Source: RI-231 sp041394905 (GTDB taxonomy: Bacteria > Acidobacteriota > Terriglobia > Bryobacterales > UBA6623). From it: a stretch of 64,000 nt of DNA. Positions 39,908-48,436 of this stretch are shown one piece after another. The notes below the pieces were generated by a model, which searched no databases, was not told the origin of the DNA, and saw only the letters and a program-made list of their open reading frames with translations. Every line of letters starts with the position of its first letter. Within the stretch, counting starts at the first letter, position 1. The position numbers and the translations under genes are program-made. Where the stretch lies: NCBI GenBank assembly GCA_041394905.1, contig JAWKHJ010000002.1, positions 620,001 to 684,000 of the forward strand, read 5' to 3'.

Positions 39908-40646
39908 TTACTCCGTCGGCGGCGCGACCGCGCCCGGCGGCTGGTAGACCGCCATGACCTCGTCGACTGCGGCGTCAAGCTTGAGTCGGCCGTGCTCGAG
40001 CCACAGCGCCCGGCTGCACATCGACTTCACGATCGCCAACGCGTGCGAGACGACGAGCATCGTTGCCCGCCGGCTGCCATCTGTCCCACGCGCTGGATGC
40101 ACTTGGCCTGGAAGCGCGCGTCGCCCACGGCGAGCACCTCGTCGAGCACCAGGATCTCCGGGTCGACATGGATGGCGATGGCGAAGCCTAGCCGCGCCAC
40201 CATGCCGCTCGAGTAGGTGCGCAGGGGCTCGTCGAGGAAGCGTTCGAGCTCGGAGAAGTCAACGATGGCGTCGAACTTGGCGGTCACTTCCGGTCGGGTC
40301 AGCCCCAGCAGCGAGGCGTTGAGCACGATATTCTCGCGGCCGGTCAGGTCGGGGTGGAAGCCCGTGCCGAGCTCGAGCAAGGCGCTGAGCCGGCCGGTTC
40401 GCCGCACCTGGCCTGAGGTCGGCGCGGTGACCCCGGCGATGATGCCGAGCAGGGTGCTCTTGCCGGCGCCGTTGCCGCCTACAATGGCTACCTTTTCTCC
40501 CGGCTGGATCGAGGCGTTCACGTCGCGCAACGCCCAGAACGCTTCCGGTCCGCCGCGCAGGCGCCGGGCGGCCCTGCGCGCCAGCAGGTGCGGCGCGGGC
40601 TCAGGTCATAGCGCTTGCTCAGGTCTTCGATGTGGATGGCGCCCAT
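39908..40646 (-). CDS. Polysaccharide ABC exporter, ATP-binding subunit (Wzt/TagH type), frameshifted
   Basis: ATPase of about 246 residues. The ATG giving MGAIHIEDLSKRYDL lies 10 bases after the permease stop. Walker A is GGNGAGKSTLL, the signature motif is LRTYSSGMVARLGFA, Walker B is ILVLDEVLAVGD and the switch His is in LVVSHALAIVKS. The GTGFHPDLTGRENI block is typical of O-antigen and teichoic acid exporters. Breaks near 40590 and 40080 are small deletions in GC-rich runs. It lacks the long C-terminal carbohydrate-binding domain of some Wzt proteins. It would energise export of a lipid-linked polysaccharide with the permease encoded upstream. Confidence 0.85.
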
Positions 40647-40656
40647 CGTCAGGTCC

Positions 40657-41421
40657 CTAGAGGTAGTCGGAAAAGTTGCGCTCGATGCGCTGGAAGATTG
40701 CGGCGCCAGCGATGAGCGTCAGGATCGAGACCACGCTCAACTTGGCCAAGGTGCCGACGTTGGGCGGTTCGCCCGCGAGCAGGACCGTCCGGGTCAGCAG
40801 GATCACCGCTGCGATTGGATTGAGCTCGTAGAGCCAGGCGTACTTCTGCGAGACCCGGTCGAAGCTGTAGAAGATCGGAACGATCCAGAACAGCACCAGG
40901 TTCGTCGACTCCACGACATAACGCATGTCGCGGAAGTAGACATCGAGCGCGGAGAAGCCGAGCGCCATGCCGCAGACGAATACCAACTGCAGCAGCACGA
41001 TTACCGGCAGCCATAGCCAGTTCAACGAAATGCCAATCACCAAGCCACAGGCGACCAGCAGCAGCCCGAGCTGGATGAAGTAGTGCAGCGAATTCGCCAG
41101 CACGACCGAGATCGGCAGTAGCGCACGCTGGAATGGCACCTTTTTGACTAGGGCCGTGTTGTCGATCACCGAGTTCGTCCCCATCGACCAAGCGAGGGTG
41201 AAGAAGTTGAACGGCAGAAGCCCCATCAACACGAACAGCGGGAAGTACTCTTGCTCATTCGGAATGATGACGGTGAACACAAAGGTCAGCACGCTCATCA
41301 TCACCAGTGGGTTGACGAGCGACCAGAAGATGCCCAGGGACATGTTCCGGTAACGAACCTTAAAGTCCTTCGCGATGAGGTTGCGCAGGACGAAGAGGGA
41401 CTGTGCGGTATCGGCCGTCAT
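40657..41421 (-). CDS. Polysaccharide ABC exporter, permease subunit (Wzm/TagG type)
   Basis: ABC-2 type membrane subunit of 254 residues with six predicted helices. The N-terminal amphipathic segment RNLIAKDFKVRYRNMSLGIFW is the family's interface helix. The first gene of a two-gene exporter operon with the ATPase downstream. It would form the channel for O-antigen-like polysaccharide across the inner membrane. No glycosyltransferase cluster is adjacent, so the sugar chain must be made elsewhere. Confidence 0.88.
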   Translation of the reverse strand: MTADTAQSLFVLRNLIAKDFKVRYRNMSLGIFWSLVNPLVMMSVLTFVFTVIIPNEQEYFPLFVLMGLLPFNFFTLAWSMGTNSVIDNTALVKKVPFQRALLPISVVLANSLHYFIQLGLLLVACGLVIGISLNWLWLPVIVLLQLVFVCGMALGFSALDVYFRDMRYVVESTNLVLFWIVPIFYSFDRVSQKYAWLYELNPIAAVILLTRTVLLAGEPPNVGTLAKLSVVSILTLIAGAAIFQRIERNFSDYL

Positions 41422-41565
41422 CGATCAGGACGGACCTGAAAGGCGCTCGGAAAGCACGGGCCGGGAAGCGCCCGGGCGTCTCCCTACTGTAACCGTTTTG
41501 AGGACGTGGACGGAAAGCGGCCGGCGTCGGGCCGCTTCAGAAAAGAAGGGGGCCTATCGGCGCAA

Positions 41566-41793
41566 CTATTCGACGGGGACGCCTGCGCGAGCCGCCTGCA
41601 CCATGTTGAGCATGATTAGATCCGCTGGGCGGAACCGCATTCGCGCAAGATTGCGCACCGACGGGCCGTCTGCGTTCAACCGCTCGGCGACGAGCGTTTC
41701 CAGCTCGTTCGACGAGATGCCTAGCGCCGCCGCCGCCTCCTCGAAGTTAAATTCCGCCTTGCCGGCCGGAAGACTCAAGTGTATGACGTCCAT
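41566..41793 (-). CDS. Small helical protein of unknown function
   Basis: Short frame of 75 residues. It starts with a short beta-like segment (MDVIHLSLP), followed by FNFEEAAAALGISSNELETL, which resembles a helix-turn-helix of the MerR/excisionase type, then a helix rich in Ala, Arg and Leu. No membrane segment or signal. The only Shine-Dalgarno-like sequence, AGGAGAGGG, is about 35 bases upstream, too far for this start. It lies alone, 144 bases before the exporter permease on the same strand, and could be its regulator. Function is not recognised; coding status is likely but unproven. Confidence 0.5.
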   Translation of the reverse strand: MDVIHLSLPAGKAEFNFEEAAAALGISSNELETLVAERLNADGPSVRNLARMRFRPADLIMLNMVQAARAGVPVE

Positions 41794-41965
41794 GGTCTTT
41801 GTTTTTGGGGAGGGGTATCCCTCTCCTACTGGCCTGATTGTAGGAATGGGGCCGGCGGGCCAGGAATCCGCGAATTCGCCTAGTTCCCTAGTCGGCTTAC
41901 CCGATATCCCTCAGGGCGGGCCTGTAAGCCCGGGGGTATGACTTCCGGCTAGGGGGAGCCCTAGT
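41794..41965. other. Intergenic region rich in short palindromes
   Basis: 172 bases between the CPBP gene and the 75-residue protein. It contains GCGAATTCGC, a CTAG-GGAA-CTAG type repeat on the minus strand, and GGGCGGGCCTG/CAGGCCCG-like complementarity. The richness in short palindromes suggests a structured transcript end or leader, but no known riboswitch was recognised. Confidence 0.35.
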
Positions 41966-42976
41966 TCAGTCGAACAGGAACGTCCAGACGAGCACGGTGA
42001 GGGTGTGGGTGACAGCGGCGGCCGGCACGCCCTGAGCCTCCCTCCAAGCCCCGCCGTAGAACCAACCCGCGACCGCCGCGGTGATCGCGAACCCCCAGTT
42101 GGGGAACCCGCCGTTGCCCAGGTGGACCGATCCGAAGGCGAGTGAGGCGAAGATGCGAGCCGGCGCGTCGGAGCGCAACGACCCGCTGAGCAGGTTCTGC
42201 AATACGCCACGGAAGCAGAGCTCTTCGGCGAGCGCCGTAACAAAATAGATTCCGATCCCTTTGGCCAAAATGCCGGCATAGGCTTGCCACGCCCCAAAGC
42301 GGTCGGGCTGCCAGTGCGCGAAACCGGTCGCCCAGGCCGTCGCAAGCGTGAAGGGCAGCGAGACCAGGAACCAGCGGAAGCCGATGGCGAGGTCTCGCTT
42401 GTGCAGGTTGAAGCGGTAGTCGACGTCATCGACGCCGCGCAGGCAAAGCATCGCGAAGGCGCCCAGCGGGATGACCATGAGCTTGCCCAAAAAGTCGAGC
42501 CGCTTGATGGGATCGCCCGGGGCGGGGAAGATCTCGAGAAACAGGTCGGTCAGCCCGCTCACCAACGGCGAGGCCAACACGGCGATCAGCAAGACGTCCT
42601 GCCAGTGCAGCTTCTGGTCGTGGACGGGGAACACGACGAACAGAAAAGACGCGAAGAGGGCGATGGCCGCAAGGATGGCGAGCGAGCTCCATGCGAAATA
42701 GCCCAGCGGTAGCGCATAGAGCAGATAGGGCAGAAGCGACGCGGCCGCCAACGCTGCGGCGAAGCGGGCCGGCGGTAAAGCCTGCCTCAACCGCTCGCGG
42801 ACCGGTGGGAAGCCGGCCGCCAAGTAGAGTGAACCTTGCGCCAGAATCGCCGCTACAATAGGGGCCGCGGTCCCCGCTGGGATTTGTTTGACGTAGGCAA
42901 AGGCTCCGCCGGCAACCGCGAGCAGCGGCAGAACGATGGCCAACGTGATCCAGAAGCTGTGCAGCGCCCCGGGCAA
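41966..42976 (-). CDS. CPBP family intramembrane metalloprotease
   Basis: Polytopic membrane protein of about 336 residues from a TTG start (MPGALHSFW); the start is uncertain because the open frame extends further without a ribosome-binding site. About eight helices. The CPBP (Abi) motifs are present near the C-terminus: EELCFRG (EExxxR), then FGSVHLGN with its His, then the VTHTLTVLVW helix. These residues place the active site in the membrane as in Rce1 proteases. Substrate unknown. Its 5' end overlaps the divergently transcribed LolA-like gene as annotated, so one of the two starts may lie further in. Confidence 0.8.
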   Translation of the reverse strand: MPGALHSFWITLAIVLPLLAVAGGAFAYVKQIPAGTAAPIVAAILAQGSLYLAAGFPPVRERLRQALPPARFAAALAAASLLPYLLYALPLGYFAWSSLAILAAIALFASFLFVVFPVHDQKLHWQDVLLIAVLASPLVSGLTDLFLEIFPAPGDPIKRLDFLGKLMVIPLGAFAMLCLRGVDDVDYRFNLHKRDLAIGFRWFLVSLPFTLATAWATGFAHWQPDRFGAWQAYAGILAKGIGIYFVTALAEELCFRGVLQNLLSGSLRSDAPARIFASLAFGSVHLGNGGFPNWGFAITAAVAGWFYGGAWREAQGVPAAAVTHTLTVLVWTFLFD

Positions 42977-43706
42977 AGCGTTAGTGTATCTGGCCGCGCT
43001 GGCTTGTTTTCCGCTGGCCGCGCAACAGGCTCCGCCGAAGGACCTGCTTGCGCGCGTCGCCGAACAGGGCAGCCTGTTTGAGCAGGAGCGCGCCCAATAC
43101 ACTTATCGCCAGACCTTTCACTTCTTCGAGATGGACCGCCACGGCGTTCGCTCAGGCGATTACTTCGAGGTGCGCGACGTTCTGTTTAGTCCCGAGGCCG
43201 AACGTACCGAGGAATTCGTCAAAGGTCCAATCGATCGCCTCAAGCGCATTCGCATGACCGAGGAGGACTTCCGCGACATTCGGGACATGCAGCCGTTTGT
43301 GCTCACGGAAGACACGCTCTGGCTCCATGAGTCGAAGTACCAAGGCGAGGAGATCGTCAATGGCCGGCGCTGCTTCGTCTATCGCATTCGACCACGGCAA
43401 CTCCTCGAGGGCCAGCGTCTGCTGGATGGTCAGATCTGGATCGACGGCGAGTCATTGCAGGTTGTGCAGAGCGCCGGCCAGCCGGTTCCGCAACTCTACC
43501 GCACAGAAGACTCGAACCTGTTCGCGCGCTTCATGACGGTGTACGAGCCGATCGACGGCAAGTACTGGTTCCCTGTGAAGACCGTTGCCGACGACACTCT
43601 GCCATTCAACAGCGGTCCTATTCGCGTGCGCTACGAGATCGACTTCGCCAATTACAAGCGCTTCTCCTCCGATTCGACCATCACATTCGACCCGGTCGCG
43701 CCCTGA
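42936..43706 (+). CDS. Exported LolA-like protein
   Basis: Protein of 256 residues if started at ATG 42936, which gives a basic n-region, a hydrophobic core and an AAQQ cleavage site near residue 30. A GTG at 42984 is an alternative that reduces the overlap with the divergent CPBP gene. The mature part is a single all-beta domain with CFVYRIRPRQLLEGQRLLDG and QIWIDGESLQVVQSAGQPV, resembling outer-membrane lipoprotein sorting proteins and the N-terminal half of the M48-like protein at 34620. It is followed 39 bases later by egtB on the same strand. Role unknown; periplasmic lipid or lipoprotein handling is a guess from fold only. Confidence 0.65.
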   Translation: MANVIQKLCSAPGKALVYLAALACFPLAAQQAPPKDLLARVAEQGSLFEQERAQYTYRQTFHFFEMDRHGVRSGDYFEVRDVLFSPEAERTEEFVKGPIDRLKRIRMTEEDFRDIRDMQPFVLTEDTLWLHESKYQGEEIVNGRRCFVYRIRPRQLLEGQRLLDGQIWIDGESLQVVQSAGQPVPQLYRTEDSNLFARFMTVYEPIDGKYWFPVKTVADDTLPFNSGPIRVRYEIDFANYKRFSSDSTITFDPVAP

Positions 43707-43745
43707 GCGAACCACGAGAGAACCGCAAGCTAACATGAGGTGCTC

Positions 43746-44984
43746 ATGACGCAGCGGTCTCCAACAATACTGGATCGCTACAAGCGTGTCCGCAGTCTCT
43801 CCGCGCAGCTTTGCGAGCCTCTCGAGCTGGAAGACTGGGTCATCCAGTCGATGCCGGACGTGAGCCCGCCCAAGTGGAATCTGGCGCACACGAGCTGGTT
43901 CTTCGAGACCTTCCTGCTCAAACCCTCCCTGCCGGGCTATCGCGAATTTCATCCTCTTTTTGGTTTTCTATTCAATTCCTACTACGAAGCGGTGGGCGAA
44001 CGGCATCCGCGGCCAGCGCGTGGGATGCTTTCGCGACCGACGGTCCAGCAGGTGCTCGCCTATCGCAACCACGTGGATGAGGCCATGGCGCGTTTGTTGG
44101 AGGGGAGCGAAGCCGAAGCGCTGCATCCTCTCGTCGAGCTCGGATTACACCACGAGCAGCAGCATCAGGAGCTCTTGCTCACCGACTGCAAACACATCCT
44201 GGCAGGCAACCCACTGGCCCCCACGTACCGGGGGCAGCCTGAGCGAAAGCAGAAGGCGGCGTCGCTCGCGTGGCTGGACTACGACGGCGGCGTCCAAGCG
44301 ATTGGACATGAGGGCAAGGGGTTCTGTTTCGACAACGAAGGACCGCGGCACGATGTGCTTCTGCAGCCCTACCGATTGGCATCACGTCTGACGACGAACG
44401 CCGAGTATTTGGAATTCCTGGAAGACGGCGGCTATCGCCAACCTCGCTGGTGGCTGTCGCTCGGCTGGGCTCAGGTTCTCGAGCACGGTTGGGATGCGCC
44501 GTTGTACTGGCGCAAAGTGGATGGCCGCTGGCACAACTTCACGTTGTCAGGTCTGCGGCCGGTCGAGCCCGATGAGCCTGTCTGCCACATCAGCTATTTC
44601 GAGGCAGACGCCTACGCAGCTTGGCGCGGCAAGCGCTTGCCAACGGAGGCCGAGTGGGAAGTCGCCGCGCGCGCCGAGCCGATCACCGGAAACTTGCTCG
44701 ACGACGAAACGTTCCATCCCGCGGCAGGGTCGAACGAAGGCGGGCTCGGCCAAGTCTACGGCGATGTCTGGGAGTGGACGTCTTCGCCGTACACGGCCTA
44801 CCCAGGGTACCGAGCTCCGGAGGGCGCCGTCGGCGAGTACAACGGCAAGTTCATGTGTAACCAATACGTGTTGCGCGGCGGATCGTGTGTGACCCCGGCG
44901 GACCACATTCGCGCCACCTATCGAAATTTTGTCCCGCCGGAAGCCCGCTGGCAGTTCAGCGGCATTCGATTGGCGGATTCTTGA
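43746..44984 (+). CDS. egtB: Ergothioneine biosynthesis sulfoxide synthase EgtB
   Basis: Non-heme iron enzyme of 412 residues that couples hercynine to a thiol with O2. The ATG (MTQRSPTI) has GAGG 5 bases upstream. A DinB-like N-terminal domain holds WNLAHTSWFFETF and the iron ligands in HHEQQHQE (HX3HXE), near residue 138. The C-terminal FGE-sulfatase-like domain contains RLPTEAEWEVAARAE and VWEWTSSPY. The domain pairing and the egtD gene one base downstream separate it from formylglycine-generating enzymes. No egtA or egtC is in the window, so cysteine rather than gamma-glutamylcysteine may be the sulfur donor; that is inference, as those genes may be elsewhere. Confidence 0.92.
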   Translation: MTQRSPTILDRYKRVRSLSAQLCEPLELEDWVIQSMPDVSPPKWNLAHTSWFFETFLLKPSLPGYREFHPLFGFLFNSYYEAVGERHPRPARGMLSRPTVQQVLAYRNHVDEAMARLLEGSEAEALHPLVELGLHHEQQHQELLLTDCKHILAGNPLAPTYRGQPERKQKAASLAWLDYDGGVQAIGHEGKGFCFDNEGPRHDVLLQPYRLASRLTTNAEYLEFLEDGGYRQPRWWLSLGWAQVLEHGWDAPLYWRKVDGRWHNFTLSGLRPVEPDEPVCHISYFEADAYAAWRGKRLPTEAEWEVAARAEPITGNLLDDETFHPAAGSNEGGLGQVYGDVWEWTSSPYTAYPGYRAPEGAVGEYNGKFMCNQYVLRGGSCVTPADHIRATYRNFVPPEARWQFSGIRLADS

Positions 44985-44985
44985 G

Positions 44986-45957
44986 ATGCACACCACGACA
45001 ATTCATTTCGTCGACATGCACCCGGCCCCGAGCGACCTGCGCGCTGAGGCGCTGGAAGGCCTGCAAGCTTCGCCCAAGTATTTGCACCCGAAGTTCTTCT
45101 ATGACCGCGCCGGTTCGGAGCTGTTCGAGCAGATTACCCAGACGCCGGAATACTACCCGACCCGGACCGAGATCGCCGTGCTCGAGCAGCGCGCCGCCGA
45201 GATTGTCGCCCGCTTCGGTCCAAACCCCCTGGTGATCGAGTTTGGATCCGGCGCCAGCCGCAAGATCCGCATCCTGCTCGACGCGCTCGGCGGCAAGCCG
45301 GCGCGCTACCTGGCGCTCGACATCTCGCGCGATCAATTGATCGACTCAGCGGAGGCGCTTTCGGACGCTTATCCCAATCTCGATGTGTGGGCCGTTTGCG
45401 CCGACTATACCCAGCCGATCACACTGCCCGCCGAGGCGTTGGAAAACGCCGGGCGCCGAGTCGCGTTCTTTCCCGGTTCGACGATTGGTAACTTCTCCGC
45501 CGCGGAAGCCCAGCGGTTCCTGCGTTCGACGGCGCGGATGGTGGGCGAAGGCGGGGCGATGCTTCTGGGTGCGGACCTGGTGAAGGATACCGCCGTGCTG
45601 AACGCCGCCTACAACGACGAGGCTGGGTTGACGGCTGAGTTCAACCTCAACCTGTTACGTCGGCTCAATCGCGAGATCGGCGCGCGCTTCGACCTTTCCA
45701 CGTTCCGCCACAAAGCGTTCTACGACGAGGCCAAAGGCCGCATCGAGATGCACTTGGTGAGCTTGATCGACCAGACCGTCGACGTTGCCGGCCAGGCGAT
45801 CATGTTCCGGGAGGGCGAGACGATCCATACCGAGAGCTCCCACAAGTTCACGCTCGAAGGTGTACGGCAGTTGGCGGAGCGCTGTGGCTTCAAGCCCGTG
45901 GACGTCTGGACAGACCCTTCGTGCTACTTCAGTCTGCATTGGTTGGAAGCGCGCTGA
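44986..45957 (+). CDS. egtD: L-histidine N-alpha-methyltransferase EgtD
   Basis: SAM-dependent methyltransferase of 323 residues that trimethylates histidine to hercynine, the substrate of EgtB. The ATG lies one base after the egtB stop, so translation is coupled. SAM-binding region I is LVIEFGSGASRKIR near residue 80; the family motif LALDISRDQL follows. FFPGSTIGNF near residue 160 and the substrate-binding AAYNDEAGLTAEFNLN segment near 205 are characteristic. Length is standard. With egtB it forms the minimal two-gene ergothioneine operon; a C-S lyase (EgtE type) would be supplied from elsewhere. Confidence 0.95.
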   Translation: MHTTTIHFVDMHPAPSDLRAEALEGLQASPKYLHPKFFYDRAGSELFEQITQTPEYYPTRTEIAVLEQRAAEIVARFGPNPLVIEFGSGASRKIRILLDALGGKPARYLALDISRDQLIDSAEALSDAYPNLDVWAVCADYTQPITLPAEALENAGRRVAFFPGSTIGNFSAAEAQRFLRSTARMVGEGGAMLLGADLVKDTAVLNAAYNDEAGLTAEFNLNLLRRLNREIGARFDLSTFRHKAFYDEAKGRIEMHLVSLIDQTVDVAGQAIMFREGETIHTESSHKFTLEGVRQLAERCGFKPVDVWTDPSCYFSLHWLEAR

Positions 45958-45994
45958 CCGGAGCGCGGGGCCGCGATGCTAGACTCTTGAGCAT

Positions 45995-46507
45995 ATGCGG
46001 TACCTGCAGGCTGGCAGCCGGCAACTCGTGGCCTTGGAGCCGGATCACGATGTGATTCGGAACCTCGTCCAGCAAGCAGGCTTTGAGTGTTCAATCGAAG
46101 AGAACGCCCGCCAACTCGTGCTCGAGGTCAAGCCTTCGGCCGAAGGCGACTCGCTGCTCTTGTTTGACGCAGCCCAACCATCCAATCTCGGCTGGTTTTC
46201 GCGATGCCAGTTCTATGTCGACGGGTTCACCGGCGCGGTTTTGCAGACGCCGCTGACTGTGGCGAATTGCATCGAGGATGACTTCCGTCCGGCCCTCAAC
46301 CGCATGCGGATCGCGCTTTCCACTGAGCTACCCGCGGGTTTCCGGCTTCCAGGCCGCCAGAACCTGAGTGAGCAAGTCGTCTACGCGCTGCTCTATAACT
46401 TGCTGACAGCATTGCGCGAGACTGGCGTCGCGGTGTGTGGGAAAGGCAGCGTGCAGCCCCTGGCCGGCGCGCCCAAGCGCACGGACAGCCGCCGCGGTCG
46501 GCAATAG
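45995..46507 (+). CDS. Hypothetical protein downstream of egtBD
   Basis: Frame of 170 residues starting with ATG 37 bases after egtD. Composition is that of a soluble cytosolic protein; it has no signal or membrane segment. The sequence suggests an alpha/beta fold with a beta-hairpin (LVLEVKPSAEGDSLLLFD), FYVDGFTGAVLQTP, and a C-terminal helix YALLYNLLTALRETG, then a basic tail. No family is recognised. Its position suggests it belongs to the egt transcript, which then ends at the terminator around 46571-46596. Confidence 0.6.
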   Translation: MRYLQAGSRQLVALEPDHDVIRNLVQQAGFECSIEENARQLVLEVKPSAEGDSLLLFDAAQPSNLGWFSRCQFYVDGFTGAVLQTPLTVANCIEDDFRPALNRMRIALSTELPAGFRLPGRQNLSEQVVYALLYNLLTALRETGVAVCGKGSVQPLAGAPKRTDSRRGRQ

Positions 46508-46570
46508 GTCTCCCCGCCCGCGGGGAGTACTTCCATCAGGTTCTCGTAATAGGAAAAGTCAGGGTGTCAC

Positions 46571-46596
46571 GGGGTACTTCCGTACCGATTTTTTTT
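46571..46596 (+). terminator. Terminator of the egt operon
   Basis: GGTAC (46573-46577) pairs with GTACC (46582-46586) around TTCC, followed by a run of eight T. A further hairpin without T-run, CTCCCCGC (46510-46517) with GCGGGGAG (46520-46527), lies just after the stop codon of the 170-residue protein. Confidence 0.7.
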
Positions 46597-46703
46597 GAAT
46601 CGTTCGGCCTATTGAGGGGAATTCCTCCCCCATGGCACACTGCTCGTGTACCAGGGACGACGCGCTGGGCTCACCGGGGGGACAGAGTTCAGCGTTGTCG
46701 ATG
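46597..46703 (+). ncRNA. Candidate small RNA or leader between two terminators
   Basis: 107 bases bounded on the left by a T8 terminator and on the right by a 10 bp terminator with a T7 tract. Internal pairing includes GAGG/CCTC around GGAATT (46614-46627) and a TGG-C-ACAC/GTGT-A-CCA hairpin (46633-46653). No known family was recognised and no reading frame is convincing. It could be an independent small RNA or an attenuated leader of the oxidoreductase gene at 46796. Confidence 0.35.
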
Positions 46704-46738
46704 GGCCGGTCCGGGCGTCGGACCGGCCTATTTTTTTG
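46704..46738 (+). terminator. Strong terminator upstream of Tat oxidoreductase
   Basis: GGCCGGTCCG (46704-46713) pairs perfectly with CGGACCGGCC (46719-46728), followed by TATTTTTTTG. It lies 58 bases before the GTG start at 46796, a position more usual for an attenuator or a small-RNA terminator than for the end of a coding operon. Confidence 0.85.
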
Positions 46739-46795
46739 TGGCCAATTCCCAACTGTCCGGGCTTGCTAGAATTGCCGACGGAGGCATTTCCCGCC

Positions 46796-48129
46796 GTGTC
46801 GCAGAACAAAACCTGGAATCGTCGTCATTTCCTGGCAGCTGGAGCTTCTCTGGCCGCCGCATCCGCCGCTTCGGCGTCCCCGCAGCGGTCCACGAGCGCG
46901 AATGACGGCGTGCAGGTCGGCATGATCGGCGTCGGCGGACGAGGCTCGAGCCTGATGCGTCTAGTCCTCGGGATGGAGAAGGGCGGCACGCCCGTCCACA
47001 TCCAGGCTGTCTGCGACGTCTACGAGAAGCGCAAGCAGCTTGCCCAAGAGGCAACCAAGGCTGAGTTCGCGACGCTGGACTACCGCGAGGTCCTCGCCCG
47101 GCCGGACATCGACGCCGTGATTGTGGCGACGCCCGACCACTGGCACGCGCAGATCGCCATCGACGCCATGCGCGCCGGCAAGGACGTCTACCTCGAGAAG
47201 CCGATGACCCACACCATCGAGGAGGCCAAAGAGGTCGTCCGCGTGGTGAACGAGACCGGACGCGTGCTCCAAGTCGGCTCGCAGACGACTTCGCGCGACC
47301 AGTGGTGGAAGGCGCGCAAGGCCATCCAGGACGGCATGATCGGCAAGCTGATCTCGAGCCAGGGCTCCTACCATCGCAACTCGCTCGCCGGGGAATGGAA
47401 CTCGACGCCGGAGCGCGGCAACGGACGCGGCTGGGCGATCGAGCCCGACGCGGGCCCGGACGGCAAGGGCGTCAACTACATCGACTGGAACATGTGGCTC
47501 GGGCCGGCGCAGAAGCGCGACTTCGACCCGCAACGCTACTTCCGCTTCCGCAAGTTCTGGGACTACTCGGGTGGCATTGCGACCGACTTGTACTACCACG
47601 TCGTCGCGCCACTGCAGATCTGCTGGGGCGAGCCGCAGTTCCCCTATCGCGTCGTGTCGAGCGGCGGCATTTGGGCGTTCCCTGACCGCGAGGTGCCGGA
47701 TACGTTCAACCTGCTGGCGGACTTCTCCAAAGGCCACTCGCTCATCCTGAGCGCGTCGATGGCAAATTCGGTGCACATCCCGGGCCTGATCCGCGGCCAG
47801 AAGGGCACGATCACCATGGTCGACCACGGCCGCTTCGAGGGCGACACCGACCACATCACGGTCGCCTCGGAGCCGATCTATCAGGACGAGTTCGTCAAGA
47901 AGTTCGGCTACATGGCGGTGGACATCCCCGTGGCGCAGACGCCTGAGGATGCGCACATGCTCAACTTCCTCGAGTGCATCAAGACGCGGGCGAAACCGAA
48001 CCTGACGCCAACACGGGCTACCACGCGCAGGTCATCATCTCGATGGGCGTGCAGAGCTTCCAGGAGAGCAAAGTGCTGTTCTGGGACCCCAAAGCGGAGA
48101 AGGTCGTCTACGATCCGCCGGCGGTCTAG
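46796..48129 (+). CDS. Tat-exported Gfo/Idh/MocA family oxidoreductase, one frameshift
   Basis: Periplasmic NAD(P)-binding oxidoreductase of about 444 residues. The GTG start (VSQNKTWNRRHF) has GGAGG 11 bases upstream. The twin-arginine motif NRRHFLAAG and an Ala-rich h-region make this a Tat substrate, as expected for a protein that folds around its cofactor before export. The Rossmann motif is VGMIGVGGRGSS near residue 43; EKPMTHTIEEA and DLYYHVV follow. One missing G near 48003 breaks the last 40 residues; repaired, it ends KAEKVVYDPPAV. This Tat-exported clade is common in Planctomycetes and Acidobacteria. Substrate unknown. Confidence 0.85.
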
Positions 48130-48131
48130 CC

Positions 48132-48347
48132 GTGTCGTTGGCCAAGATCCTCATTTTCGCCGGGCTGGGCATTGCTGCTCTTGGAGTAGTCGTGCTCGTA
48201 GCGGGAAAGCTGGGCGTGCGGCTCTTTCAACTGCCGGGCGACGTGGTTTGGCGCGGCAAGAACACGACGGTCTACTTCCCCATCGTGACCTCGATTGTGC
48301 TGAGCGTCCTGTTGACGCTCGTGCTTTCGTTGTTCACGCGACGCTGA
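48132..48347 (+). CDS. DUF2905 family small membrane protein
   Basis: Protein of 71 residues starting with GTG two bases after the oxidoreductase stop. Two hydrophobic helices (residues 5-27 and 47-68) flank the family signature LPGDVVWRGKNTTVYFPI. Members are widespread and uncharacterised. Co-transcription with the upstream gene is likely from the spacing, though the functional link is unclear. Confidence 0.85.
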   Translation: MSLAKILIFAGLGIAALGVVVLVAGKLGVRLFQLPGDVVWRGKNTTVYFPIVTSIVLSVLLTLVLSLFTRR

Positions 48348-48436
48348 TTTTTTTGCGTGAAGGCGAATCCTTTTCAGGTCGCGCGTCTCTACCTCTATGG
48401 ATGCGGCAATTGAACGCCGCAACATGGAGGTTCGAG

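Noticed and set aside
43746..44984. Formylglycine-generating enzyme for the sulfatases
   Set aside because: The FGE-like fold is present, but the DinB-like N-terminus, HX3HXE ligands and coupled egtD identify EgtB.
46597..46738. 6S RNA or cobalamin riboswitch
   Set aside because: Length and hairpins are suggestive, but the 6S central bubble layout and the conserved B12 boxes could not be placed.
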